From contig CM051461.1 in assembly GCA_028095005.1 (NCBI GenBank), forward strand, positions 59,377,840 to 59,441,839: a stretch of DNA of 64,000 nucleotides. Direction: 5' to 3'. The notes below the pieces were generated by a model that was not told the origin of the DNA, did not search any database, and saw only the letters and a list, made by a program, of their open reading frames with translations. A program made the position numbers and the translations under genes. Shown here one piece after another: positions 33,170 to 44,925 of this stretch (positions within the stretch are counted from its first letter, which is position 1; the number at the start of each line of letters is the position of its first letter). Source of the DNA: Rhynchospora pubera (lineage: Eukaryota; Streptophyta; Magnoliopsida; Poales; Cyperaceae).

Positions 33170-34498
33170 GCCCAATAATGCGGTTATAAACCGCGTTAAA
33201 CCGCATTATAACGCAGTTATAAACTGGGTTGTTTATTCCTTTCGTATCTGATGGGTGAAAACTAAGAAGGCACGAGTAATAATTAATTTGTCAAGTAAAG
33301 GTAGAATCAAGGAATAATAAAGATTTATTGAGATAATAACGCATGAGAGAATTATTGGCTTTTTTCATTATTACTTGGTGACATTATTACTTGATTTGTA
33401 ACTGTATTCCACAAAACTAGGTAGATGGAATTGAAAAGGTTTCAAGTTTCAATTACTTACCAGTTTTGAAAAAATGAACAAAATAGAGAATTGATGATAT
33501 CTAACAAAGTTGTTTACAATTTTATTACTTACATAATAATAACAATAACAATGATAATATTGTCTGTGAAATATGAATAGAGAACTTATATGTTTATTCA
33601 ACCAATACATTCGAAATAATTTCAAAGTTTCAGGAATAGTTCTGTTATTTTTTTAGAAAAAACAATATCTATATATTTATAAAATTTGTAATTGGCGTAA
33701 ACCATATTGATTATCTAGTTGCAAGCTTGTGGACTAAGCTTAATTTGAAAAATCTTATGGTTTTGTGATGTAAAAAATTTCTTAAAATACATGATGTAAC
33801 CTTTAGAAATGTAAATATAGTCATTGATATACCCTGAGAATTTTTTAAATTTTAATACAAACAAGACATAAAAGTCAAAATTTCGATGTGCTATATTTTT
33901 TAATGATAATAATTCAGTACGATTTCCAAAAATATTTAACTATTGGATCATTGGTACGACTATTATTAATATATTTAACCAAAAAATGATAAAAATTTAA
34001 TTATAGAAAATGTAAGGAACTGTCAAAAATAGAAAAAAGAATATCACGGATTTTAATATATATATATATATAGATAAATAATTAAAATAATCAAATGAAA
34101 TTTTCAAAGTCACGTATAACTAAAAATATGCAGTAATTACTTATGCTAAAGATTTGATGTGCTCTTTTTTTTTACCCCTTTTAGTTGGGGAAAAGGTGCC
34201 TCTGATGTTATATGTAATGGAGAGGAAGCAAAACATCACGACCGAATTTTTTTCATAAACAGAATTAAATACTAAATAAATATGCCTCTTGGGGTCCAAG
34301 TGATTTGTAGCCAATAAATGTGCGTTTTATAGCTGATAAATTTCTATTACTCCTTGGTTCTACCGCTACTTAAACCTATTATTACTTGTGTCTCCTTGAT
34401 TTCCACCCCGTCAGAGACAAAAGAAATAAACAAAAAGAAAAAAAAACGTAGTTGGTCTCCTCTGTTAATGCGGTTTATAACCGCATTATTGGGCTAAC
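33170..34498. other. Interior of the Mutator-like element, no gene
   Basis: AT-rich. The end at 34463-34498 (TGCGGTTTATAACCGCA) is the inner part of the right inverted repeat, cut off by the copia insertion. Confidence 0.7.
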
Positions 34499-34882
34499 TG
34501 TTAGAGTTATGTCCTAGAAGTCAATAATTTGATGACTTAAATATTAGTTTATGTTATAGATGATATTTTATCATTTGTTCCTAGGTTTATTATTGACAGA
34601 TTATTCAGGTTGAGGATCTGAATTGTGGATCTCTGTGGATCATTCTTTAGAATGACAATAATAAATCTAAACGGTCCATAATCTTGATAATTAACAAGGA
34701 ACATTAATTATCATATAAGATTAGTATGCAAGTTAAGTGATGATTAGGTTCTACAAATCATAGGTAAAGAGTTACCAACTTAATTGCATATGTGTATGTT
34801 ATGGAACATAGTACAGGACATGACCCAACGAAATAAACATATAGATTGTGTTATGTGTCATTGTTTATTTCGTTATGATTTT

Positions 34883-36649
34883 TGATATCGTCATTATTTG
34901 TAGGCATTTGGACCGTACTTGGCACTCAAATAACACTCAAACCATTGAATTATTCAATAGATTGCTATGATTTCCATGGAATTGGCTCTACCGTCGTTTC
35001 TTCTCTCATTTTACAGGACTTTGATGATTTCTGATGATTTTGGAGCATATAGATGGATTCCCGACGTAGCACGTACGCTAGACGACTCATTCCTAGCATT
35101 GGAGGCTCTTTTCTCTCTCCTGGTCGACCCGAACAATCATCTGTTCGATCCGACCAGCACCTATGGCAGCCAGGCGTCATTTTCTCTCTCCTGGTCGATC
35201 CGACCAGGAGCCTGTTCGATCCGACTGGGCATCACAACAGCAGACTTGTGCAGCTGTTCTTTCTCTCTCCTGTTCGGTTCGAACAAGGATCTGTTCGGTT
35301 TGACCAGGGTGCCGCCATATCACATAAGGCATTATTTTTTACATAGAAACTGATGGAAATGGCAATTTCTTGCGCCCTGGTGCCCTAGCCTTCCATCCTT
35401 GCGACCTGGGACATCTATATATACACCTCTAGACCTGAAGGAAAGGATACAACCTTCCATACCACAAATTCCACTTTCCATAGGCGTTTCTCTCTCTTCC
35501 ACGATGGGAGATCATCAAAGCTTGGTTCTTTGAAGCGACGGCAGCAAGGAGACGAGTTTGATGACCATCTTGCAACACACCACTGCCTAGAGATCGTAGT
35601 TTGAAAGCATAAAGGAGTATTCGATTTATTCTTCTATGTTTTCTTCTCTATTTTCAATGGGCTTGTATCTTGTTATTTCTATGTTATTTGTTGTGTGTTT
35701 TAGTACTATGTTAAGCTAAATTTATGTAGTCTTAGGGGTAAGGTAGTAACTTAGGTTTGGATGTTGTGATTTGACTCGTTATGTTATGATATGTTCTGTT
35801 GATTTGTTTCGTTGAGAATTATTATAATTGCTTGTTTAAATTGCTTGGTTAAGTCTAATTAACTTCTAGATGAATGACCACATTTAGTTAAGTTCTAAAG
35901 TTAGGTTAATCAAGATAATTTAGATAAAGTATTTGGGATAAATCGTAGATCCGAAAGGGGAGATTAGTTGACACCAAAAGTGTAACTTTTAGACAAGTCC
36001 AAAAGACCTCTAGATATCCTTTATGAACTCCAACAAACAAGTTTAAGTTGATTGAATTCTATACCAAAAGTTGTGAACCAATCGAGTTAATTAGGTTAGG
36101 TTGTGATTAAACCAGTTTCTAGTCCAACAAGCGACAGCTGAGGTTTAGAATATCTAGGTTTGACCAACAAACCCTAGCACAAAGCATAAAATATCATAAA
36201 AGTTCAAAATCACACACTTATACCATCTGTTCGGATCGAACAGACTCCTGTTCGGATTGAATAGACTCCTGTTCGGATTGAACAGACTCCTGTTCGGATT
36301 GAACAGATTCTTGTTCGGACCGAACAGAGCGGTATATGCTTGAAAAACACCGTTTGATGCACGAAAGTGATAAGTTCTGTGTTCTAGAGTCCAAACCGAT
36401 GTGAAACCTGAACCTAAGATGACTTTTATATTGTTAAAACACCCAAAAATATTTATTTACTTGCACCTTTAGATTTAATCAATCAAAAACTCCATAAAAA
36501 TATAATTGTCTAGCTTTCGTGAGGAAGTAAAGTCCGGTACTCATTAATCCGTCCCTTGGGTTCGACCCTAAAGCTGTACTCCAAAAGACTAGTGAGGTTA
36601 GCTCTAGGTCTATAAATTTATTTGATTCCTAGGTTTTAAGCCTTCATCA
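34883..36649 (+). repeat. 5' LTR of the Athila/Tat-like element
   Basis: Starts TGATATCGTC, ends CCTTCATCA. It contains palindromic motifs of the types GGTCGATCCGACC and TGTTCGGTTCGAACA at 35120-35310, and five 21-bp repeats at 36226-36330. Confidence 0.96.
36226..36332. repeat. 21-bp palindromic repeat array, 5 copies
   Basis: Unit TGTTCGGATYGAACAGACTCC; the first nine bases pair with the following arm (TGTTCGGATCGAACA is a full palindrome). The matching array in the 3' LTR has eight copies. Confidence 0.93.
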
Positions 36650-36652
36650 AAT

Positions 36653-36672
36653 TGACGCCGTTGCCGGGGACG
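36653..36672 (+). promoter_or_regulatory. Primer-binding site, tRNA-Asp type
   Basis: TGACGCCGTTGCCGGGGACG, four bases after the LTR. It differs at one base from TGGCGCCGTTGCCGGGGA, the site complementary to tRNA-Asp used by Athila-type elements. Confidence 0.8.
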
Positions 36673-36787
36673 GTGTTGATATTAGAATTTATTTTAGTAG
36701 CGAGAGACTAGATATTGTATCTTTTATTTATTTATTATTATTATTATTTTTTTAAAAAAAAGAACAAAAAGTTTCACTTGTATCACC

Positions 36788-38008
36788 ATGTTTTATTCTT
36801 TTCAGGACCGTGAAAAAGAGGACAATTGGAGGCGTCGCTTGTATTACCAACTCGATGTTGTGAACAACCACATAAGGAAAGCATGCGATGGAGGATGGAG
36901 TGAAAATCGAAAGGATGCATGCGTGCAACAAATGTACCACCAACTTGATGTTGTCAACAACACCATAAGAAAAGCAAGCGGAGGAGCATGGAGCAAGCAC
37001 CAAGACCCATATGCCCACTACATGGACCATACACCACGCAACATGGAGAAGTCTATCTCTTCTATGGATCGAATCAAGTATCAACTCAATGTGGTGAACA
37101 ACACTATAAGGAAAGCATGTGGGGAAGGACATCATGATGCAAAACCCGTACATAATGCATACAATTCTGGTTTGACAAATAACTCTTGTTTTTCTTGTTA
37201 TAATTCATGTTCAATGTCTCAAGATGAATCTAGATCGAATTTCATGGCCAAAACTTCTAATCCTCAATTACTTTCACAAATGTCGAATGATAAACTAATG
37301 TATAAAGATTTCATTGATAACCAAAGGAAACAAAATGAGGAACTTCTTGAAAAATTGAATTCTCTATCATCTAAGTTCAAAGTTATTGCCACACAACAAG
37401 AAAAGATATTTGAGACTACAATTTTTCAAGAAACTTGTTCCTCATATAGATCACAAGTTGAACAAAATGATACAAAGACGTTGCAAAGTAATGAGAAATT
37501 AGAAAGTTTTAGTTCTTTGAAAGAAATTGCGATTTGTTTTGAGACCGACCGTGATGATGACACACAATTTGAAATAAATGAACAACAAGAGAAAATTGAA
37601 GAACAAAAAATTGTGGCACCTCCACCCAATATCTTTCCAATTTTCATTCCACTTAGATTAACATATATTGACAAATCTAATGAGTTGGAATTGAAGGATC
37701 CTCCAATAGCTTCTATTATCGATGAAACTGAGAAGAAAGAAGATGGTAGTATACCTCTCCAAGTCGAGGCATCCGACATGACAAATGAAAAGATCACCAA
37801 AATCGACTTGAGCTCTCAACTTGAAAAATGCTTGAATAATCATGATGTGATGAAAGACGACAAACCACAAATCAAGTATCACATCAAAATCGAGCGAAGG
37901 AAGATGACATCAAAACTAGAAAATTTCAAGCATATTTCAAGAGTCTTTCTCAAGTACTTTTGGGTGAATTATGATGCGTTAAATGGGCGTAAAGCGAAGA
38001 TAAGATGA
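36788..38008 (+). CDS. 406-residue ORF of the Athila/Tat-like element, unknown function
   Basis: The only long ORF in the internal region, ATG at 36788, about 120 bp after the primer-binding site where gag would start. Residues 20-33, 51-64 and 98-111 are three copies of a YQLDVVNNTIRKA motif with variable linkers. Residues about 180-210 are likely coiled coil. The rest is Glu/Lys/Ser-rich, with a hydrophobic PPPNIFPIFIPLRL patch in the middle. No zinc knuckle, protease, reverse transcriptase or integrase is seen, so it is not a normal gag. The frame is intact and followed at once by the 3' non-coding hallmark of the lineage. It may be a remodelled gag or a captured sequence; I do not recognise it. 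Confidence 0.7.
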   Translation: MFYSFQDREKEDNWRRRLYYQLDVVNNHIRKACDGGWSENRKDACVQQMYHQLDVVNNTIRKASGGAWSKHQDPYAHYMDHTPRNMEKSISSMDRIKYQLNVVNNTIRKACGEGHHDAKPVHNAYNSGLTNNSCFSCYNSCSMSQDESRSNFMAKTSNPQLLSQMSNDKLMYKDFIDNQRKQNEELLEKLNSLSSKFKVIATQQEKIFETTIFQETCSSYRSQVEQNDTKTLQSNEKLESFSSLKEIAICFETDRDDDTQFEINEQQEKIEEQKIVAPPPNIFPIFIPLRLTYIDKSNELELKDPPIASIIDETEKKEDGSIPLQVEASDMTNEKITKIDLSSQLEKCLNNHDVMKDDKPQIKYHIKIERRKMTSKLENFKHISRVFLKYFWVNYDALNGRKAKIR

Positions 38009-39797
38009 ACATGAGAGGTGGTCAAGCTCGTGACCTAAAACTAGCGCTTCTTGGGAGGCAACCCAAGGATTTCTCAACTCTTCTCTCTTTTATTTTAATT
38101 AAAAAGAATAGAAAATCACAAAAAATATAAAAACAAAAAATAACAAAAATAGAATTTGATGTTTGTGTTTGTTTGTTTGTAGGGAAATTTTGAGGAACAA
38201 ACGAAAGAAGATGCGATTCGTGCTAGAGCACCATGGGTTACGTGAACCAACTAACCCTGATCGACCTCATACGGATTGCATCAAAAGATCTAGAAAAAAT
38301 GATAGAGCCGTCTTGGACAACGAGAGAACAAACTAGAAGCAAATCAACATATGGAAAGCAAAAATTGTCTAAGTTCTCTTTTCCCTCCTATTTACTTTTT
38401 TTATTCGATTGCATGCATTGAGGACAATGCTTGATCTAAGTTTGGGGGGAGGGAATAGGAGAAAAATCGAACTTTTGGTGAATTTTGGTAAATTTTTGCA
38501 TTTTTTCGAACTTTTTTACTTCTCTGGTCAGCTCGAACGGACTTCTGGTCAATCCGACCAAAGCCTTGGAAACTTCTGTTTTTAACTTTCTCCTTGGTCG
38601 GTTCGAACAGACTTCTGGTCAATCCGACCAGAACATAGAAATTGCACGATTTGGTTTGATTTTGGCTTGGAAATTAGTTGGTTTTGCCTATTCTCTCTCG
38701 ATTTGAATTTTAAACGTTAAATCTCACACTGCTTAAACTTGTTTTTGAGTCAAACAAAAATTTTCTCAAAGAACCCTAGAATGTTTTGATATCACACTTG
38801 ATCTTGCACTAATGGACTGAATTGGAGTATTTTCTTTAAAATTTGAACTTGATCTTGGATGCTTAGAATTGTTATGACAATCTTTGTCGATTCTCACAAG
38901 TTTTTGCCGAGTGAACTGATTCATATTTTACAAACTTTTGAAAAGAAATTTATCGACTTTGGAAATTGAAAAATGAATTTTGTCTTGTTGAAATTACTTT
39001 TTAATCGCTCGAATCACCAACGAGCAAAATTAATGGAAAATTAAATCAAAATAGCTGTGAAAACGAGGACGCACTGAGGCCTTTCTCCACCAACTTAGCC
39101 ACAAATTGGAGGGTATCGGGTTAGGTATGAATGGTTAGGAATTACAACTCAAAGAAACCGAGAAATAATTGGACAACTCATGCTTAATTCTACCGGACCC
39201 GGTGCGAAAGCATTGGTAAAGGAGTTGTTGAGTATTATGGCCCAAGTGTACCGTGACCATAGTCGAGCAACACCCGTCTAACCTCCCTAGCGCGACATGT
39301 GCTAGTAGCAAACTCAAGGGCAATGATACCGCATTATCCTCTAGGGTGTAAAGCCCCACGGCTCGACTTGCACGAAAAAAAAAGAAAAAAAAACATTGGT
39401 GAAAAATTGAAATTGTTTTTGAGAAAAGTTCATTATAAAATTTCTGAAGTTGATAAAGGCCTTTACAAATTTTTGTGGAATGTGAAAAGGAACGGGTAAT
39501 TGAAATTGAGATCGCTTTTGAAATATCAAAGGGAAGTTAGAGTTCTAATTTTTGGGAAAAGACTTTACTTAGGGCCAAGAGTTGCATTAATTAAGTTGTG
39601 AACACTTAACTTGGTTTTTGATTTTGATTCTTGTTTGACTCATTTGATGAAAGTGTGAGAAATTTTAGGCATAGCAATTGATTTCACGACATTTCTTGGT
39701 TTGAGATACAACTTGATGTTTAAGGTTTAAGTACAGTCCAAAACTCTAAGCTTAGGGTGTTGCTTGAGGACAAGCAAAGTTTAAGTTTGGGGGGATT
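38009..39797 (+). other. 3' non-coding region of the Athila/Tat-like element
   Basis: No gene. Two phrases ending in AAGTTTGGGGGG (38438-38449 and 39784-39794) resemble polypurine tracts; the second abuts the 3' LTR and is the functional candidate. The region 38520-38640 carries GGTCAATCCGACC and TCGGTTCGAACAG motifs like those in the LTRs. Confidence 0.75.
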
Positions 39798-41628
39798 TGA
39801 TATCGTCATTATTTGTAGGCATTTGGACCGTACTTGGCACTCAAATAACACTCAAACCATTGAATTATTCAATAGATTGCTATGATTTCCATGGAATTGG
39901 CTCTACCGTCGTTTCTTCTCTTATTTTACAGGACTTTGATGATTTCTGATGATTTTGGAGCATATAGATGGATTCCCGACGTAGCACGTACGCTAGACGA
40001 CTCATTCCTAGCATTGGAGGCTCTTTTCTCTCTCCTGGTCGACCCGAACAATCATCTGTTCGATCCGACCAGCACCTATGGCAGCCAGGCGTCATTTTCT
40101 CTCTCCTGGTCGACCCGATCAGGAGCCTGTTCGATCCGACTGGGCATCACAACAGCAGACTTGTGCAGCTATTCTTTCTCTCTCCTGTTCGGTTCGAACA
40201 AGGATCTGTTCGGTTTGACCAGGGTGCCGCCATATCACATAAGGCATTATTTTTTACATAGAAACTGATGGAAATGGCAATTTCTTGCGCCCTGGTGCCC
40301 TAGCCTTCCATCCTTGCGACCTGGGACATCCATATATACACCTCTATACCTGAAGGAAAGGATACAACCTTCCATACCACAAATTCCACTTTCCATAGGC
40401 GTTTCTCTCTCTTCCACGATGGGAGATCATCAAAGCTTGGTTCTTTGAAGCGACGGCAGCAAGGAGACGAGTTTGATGACCATCTTGCAACACACCACTG
40501 CCTAGAGATCGTAGTTTGAAAGCATAAAGGAGTATTCGATTTATTCTTCTATGTTTTCTTCTCTATTTTCAATGGGCTTGTATCTTGTTATTTCTATGTT
40601 ATTTGTTGTGTGTTTTAGTACTATGTTAAGCTAAATTTATGTAGTCTTAGGGGTAAGGTAGTAACTTAGGTTTGGATGTTGTGATTTGACTCGTTATGTT
40701 ATGATATGTTCTGTTGATTTGTTTCGTTGAGAATTATTATAATTGCTTGTTTAAATTGCTTGGTTAAGTCTAATTAACTTCTAGATGAATGGCCACATTT
40801 AGTTAAGTTCTAAAGTTAGGTTAATCAAGATAATTTAGATAAAGTATTTGGGATAAATCGTAGATCCGAAAGGGGAGATTAGTTGACACCAAAAGTGTAA
40901 CTTTTAGACAAGTCCAAAAGACCTCTAGATATCCTTTATGAACTCCAACAAACAAGTTTAAGTTGATTGAATTCTATACCAAAAGTTGTGAACCAATCAA
41001 GTTAATTAGGTTAGGTTGTGATTAAACCAGTTTCTAGTCCAACAAGCGACAGCTGAGGTTTAGAATATCTAGGTTTGACCAACAAACCCTAGCACAAAGC
41101 ATAAAATATCATAAAAGTTCAAAATCACACACTTATACCATCTGTTCGGATCGAACAGACTCCTGTTCGGATTGAACAGACTCCTGTTCGGATTGAACAG
41201 ACTCCTGTTCGGATTGAACAGACTCCTGTTCGGATTGAACAGAGTCCTGTTCGGATTGAACAGACTCCTGTTCGGATAGAACAGATTCTTGTTCGGACCG
41301 AACAGAGCGGTATATGCTTGAAAAACACCGTTTGATGCACGAAAGTGATAAGTTCTGTATTCTAGAGTCCAAACCGATGTGAAACCTGAACCTAAGATGA
41401 CTTTTATATTGTTAAAACACCCAAAAATATTTATTTACTTGCACCTTTAGATTTAATCAACCAAAAACTCCATAAAAATATAATTGTCTAGCTTTCGTGA
41501 GGAAGTAAAGTCCGGTACTCATTAATCCGTCCCTTGGATTCGACCCTAAAACTGTACTCCAAAAGACTAGTGAGGTTAGCTCTAGGTCTATAAATTTATT
41601 TGATTCCTAGGTTTTAAGTCCTTCATCA
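39798..41628 (+). repeat. 3' LTR of the Athila/Tat-like element
   Basis: 1,831 bp. The difference from the 5' LTR is almost wholly three extra 21-bp repeats (8 copies at 41141-41308). Confidence 0.96.
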
Positions 41629-42989
41629 ATTTTGGTTCTAAGTTTGAGATGATTGTTTTTTCCACATGAGGATAGGTTCTATAAATCTTGTCTACCGCTG
41701 ATTCCCGTTAAGGGCTGCTATACGGACTTGATTTACGTTCTTTTGAATTGTGCGGGAAAAAGCTAATCATCAAAAAAATCGTATGTCCCTCATTAATTCA
41801 CTTAGTGAGTGACGATATCTGTTTGGGCCCCTTGATGGAGTTGGATCGTATGCGCGCAACTAAGCGATCAACTCTAGATCAAGAAACGTATAATCTGCAA
41901 GAATGACACATTCCTATCTTGGATTATACGATGATATCGTGAGACATAAGAATCAAAATAGAGATATATTTTTATTCTCTTATGCAGGATTTAAATACTG
42001 TAGCAGTACATTATTTATGCGAATTGGGAATCATAACGTGTTGCTAGATACCGCTTATGATTATTGGAATTAAATAACGATTTAATTCCATGTCCAACTT
42101 AGCATAAATCCTCAAAGGGTCACACAGATCGAAATATAACCAAACGGTGCATTAATCATTTATTTTCATCAGTGTGCTTTTGCGAAAATATGATAAGTTG
42201 ATTAATTGATTATATGTCGATATAATTAATTAATTCAAACGGATTATATCGAAATGATTTAATGCACAAGCTAATCCCATGGTAATTATTAATTAGTTAA
42301 TAATTATTCAACACAACACAATTTAATATAAATAGTTATATTAAATTGAATTAATTGGCCGATATTTATTATTGAATAAATAGCCCAAATATAGAGCATC
42401 AAATGGTGGATTAAATGGATTGAATTACTAATCAATTTGGAGAGTGTGCAAAGCCCAATATGGCCCATGCATGGCCGGCCTCATAAGGCGGTGGTAGGTA
42501 GGTGGCACAATGGTAAATAAGAGGAACTCTTTGCTAGGGTTAGAGCATTATAAAAGGACCCTTGTGGAGGCTCCTTGCTCCTCTCTCTCTCTTCCTCCTT
42601 TAGGCCGCCACCATCCTCCTCTCTCCCTCTCTTTGGCCGCCACCTCTCTCCCCTCTCATCCACCTTAGCTCATGTGTTGAGCACCATAATCTCTCCACTT
42701 AATTAAAGAGAATTAAGAAGGCGAGAACGCTTGGGATTAGCCTAGACCTTGTAGCTTCTAGCAAAGCTTGTAGGTTTTGGTTAATTTCGTGGTGGACTCG
42801 AGGACGAGCTTGGCACGAAGGAGGAGCTTGAAGCGCATCCCACCTATATCCTAGTCACGGTTCGAGTCTCTTGATTACGATATCAAGAGAGGTATACCTT
42901 TGAACCTCTTCTCTTTGTGTGAATAGCTTCCTCACACAGTTACAGAGAGCACTACCTTACGGCCATCTCATTGAAGCTCTCATGCGACA

Positions 42990-43440
42990 GGCCCGTATTC
43001 CCGTTCCAGAGATGTTGTGGGGAATCGCATCTCCGAGGCTGATGTGGCAGTAATAAACCTTCTAAGCGAGCTGGAAATACTATGTAAAGGAAATGAGACA
43101 GCCATATCACGACTCTTATTCTTGGCTTTCAATCCGATTTCTTACTTTTCATCTTATAACTGGCAAGCCTACGAGTCAAACTATCGAAACGACTTATTAT
43201 AATACTCTTTATGGAATTGAGAGATGCACTTGCTACTTGCTGGCTAATAGTATAGAAACGAAAGCAGAACCCACAGCTTAAATGCTTATTTCTGGGTTGG
43301 AATCTTATAGCTAATACGCAAGAAAGGAGAAAGCCTAAAAGACTATATACGAGAACGAGCCAGCAAGCCTGGTAGTCTTCACTCCGGCTTCAAGCTACGT
43401 AAACACCAACTGCTTTCTCAAACCATTGATACGACAGCTC
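42990..43440. other. Candidate organellar (mitochondrial-like) DNA inside the copia LTR
   Basis: This stretch has balanced composition and many short GAAAGC, CTTGCTGGC and CGAGCTGG words, unlike the AT-rich LTR on both sides. Its style resembles plant mitochondrial intergenic DNA. No gene is recognised, and a homology search is needed. Confidence 0.35.
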
Positions 43441-43725
43441 CATAGTAATGTACTAGATTCTTGTTTGTGCTTGCTTAATTGTGGATAATTAAGTGTAATT
43501 AACCATTAAAATTAAAATTGAGCACTTAACTAACACTAACAACCCAATTTATAAACGCGTAATTCTAAATAGCGCGTTTTATAACCGAGTTATTAGGTGA
43601 GAGAATATAACGCAGTTATAAAACGCGTAATTACTTGCTTCTTATTAAAATAAAAAATAATTCATTCTTCCTATTAAAATTTTAGGTATCCAAATTCTTC
43701 TTTAAAATAATTTCGGTCTGATTTC

Positions 43726-44232
43726 AAATGAAAACATTTGTAGCATTGTCTGTATTTATAATTCAAACTATCCTAGTTGAATAGAACTAATATAAAATTC
43801 TTATTCTAACACATGTTGTTGGTATAAACAAGCATGAGAATTTATAAATCTGTCAACCACACAAATTAGTACTGTATATGAGATCAAGCCGTAACATTAA
43901 TATAAACAATCATGCAAGCTATTAGAGTACAAATATATCAAAAGAACATAATCATTCATTTACAATATCATCACAGAACAAGTATTAAATGAAACTAAAA
44001 CTTTCTTTCTCACTTGTCACTATAAAACAGTGGGACCAGATGATAACTTACCAATAAAAAATCAGGGAGATGGTAATATAGAAGTATTGAACAAAAATAT
44101 AACCAAATAACTTTTACGTAATGAGAGAATAAAATCTTTCTAAAATTTCTCAACTTAAAAAAGTTTTAAGTATGTCTCTTGTTAGACTGGAGCATATTTT
44201 TTCTTGTATTAATCAATGCTTTTAGAAACTTT
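43726..44232. other. Intergenic, start of duplication arm B
   Basis: No gene. Similarity to 6150-6370 begins at about 44020. Confidence 0.6.
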
Positions 44233-44241
44233 TTTTTTCAG

Positions 44242-44925
44242 AAATGATAAGTACCATCGCTGACTAGCAGGCCGTAGGCGCACACGTGAGCCTCGTGTGA
44301 CTAGCAGGTGTTCGTTATATATGTTCAGTTTAATAACTAATTTGTTCAGTTAAATATGCCATCGCGCACCATCGCTGACTAATAAGTGCACGCACGCGAG
44401 CTTTGAGTGACTAGTAAGTGTCCGTTATATATGTTCAGTTTAATAACCATATTTGTTTAGTTAAATGTGTCAAATCATACTAATTTTAAAGTGAAAACAA
44501 GTATTTTACATTGAGATAATAATTAAATAAACTGAACACATAATATAACAAAGTGAACAGTTTTAACAAATAACAAAAGTGAAAACTTATAATAACAGAA
44601 ACAACATATACAATAAACAACAAAATGAATACTTGTAACAATAAAAATGAACACTTATACTAACAAATGAACACTTATATAAAAAAAATTAACAAAAATA
44701 AAATATTAATTGAATAAAAAATTTAAAAAATAAACTAAACAGATTGAGCACATATAGTGCCTTTCTGAGTACTAAAAATGAACGTTTATAATAATAAAGT
44801 GAACACTTAGAGCAACAGAGTGAATAAACAGGCTGGGTGAGGGACCACTCGAGCGTCGGATGAGGAGAGCGCCTCAGTGATGGCGTGATGGTATTTTTAG
44901 CGATAATGTTAATCAATTTTGTATT
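44242..44925. mobile_element. Mutator-type non-autonomous element 3' of CRK-B
   Basis: About 684 bp between 9-bp duplications TTTTTTCAG (44233-44241 and 44926-44934). The ends (AATGATAAGTACCATCGC and, reversed, AAATTGATTAACATTATCGC) resemble the two ends of the MITE at 9665-9971. The arm A counterpart lacks it. T-rich target repeats make the exact border uncertain by a few bases. Confidence 0.75.

Larger units (their letters stand above)
34883..41628 (+). mobile_element. Non-autonomous Athila/Tat-like Ty3/gypsy element, 6,746 bp
   Basis: LTRs 34883-36649 (1,767 bp) and 39798-41628 (1,831 bp), perfect target duplication ATTTT (34878-34882, 41629-41633), primer-binding site, polypurine tract GGGGGGATT (39789-39797). 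gag-pol is replaced by one 406-residue ORF. The tract GCGCTTCTTGGGAGGCAACC (38044) and the phrase GCATTGAGGACAATGCTTGA (38415) are hallmarks seen 3' of pol in Athila/Tat elements. Roughly a dozen substitutions separate the LTRs, so it is older than the LARD. Confidence 0.95.
34499..43534 (+). mobile_element. Copia-type solo LTR, split by a gypsy insertion
   Basis: Starts TGTTAGAGTT, ends ACTAACA (matching terminal inverted repeats), with a 5-bp target duplication CTAAC at 34494-34498 and 43535-43539. Removing the nested element leaves about 2.3 kb (34499-34882 plus 41634-43534). A TATA box (TATAAAA, 42549) is followed by a pyrimidine-rich leader. No internal region or second LTR is seen, so it looks like a solo LTR, enlarged by foreign-looking DNA at about 42990-43440. 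Confidence 0.8.
32990..43716. mobile_element. Mutator-like element with long inverted repeats, host of a nested insertion
   Basis: The left end (from 32990, CCGAAATTACTTTAAAGAAG) and the right end (to 43716) are inverted repeats of about 200 bp with many GCGGTTATAAACCGC-like palindromes. The flanks carry a 9-bp target duplication with one mismatch, TCTGATTTT (32981-32989) and TCTGATTTC (43717-43725). Without the nested copia LTR the element is about 1.7 kb. No transposase is seen, so it is non-autonomous. Confidence 0.88.

Noticed and set aside
34965..35353. ORFs repeated in both LTRs of the Athila/Tat-like element (also 39880-40268)
   Set aside because: LTR sequence, no domain; shared only because LTRs are copies.
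41125..41372. Minus-strand ORFs with a seven-residue repeat
   Set aside because: Produced by the 21-bp LTR repeat; copy number differs between LTRs.
42856..42868. Perfect B-box match GGTTCGAGTCTC in the copia LTR
   Set aside because: No matching A box or acceptor stem; not a tRNA gene.
32990..43716. Single large inverted-repeat transposon
   Set aside because: Most of the interior is two later LTR insertions with their own target duplications; the original element is only about 1.7 kb.
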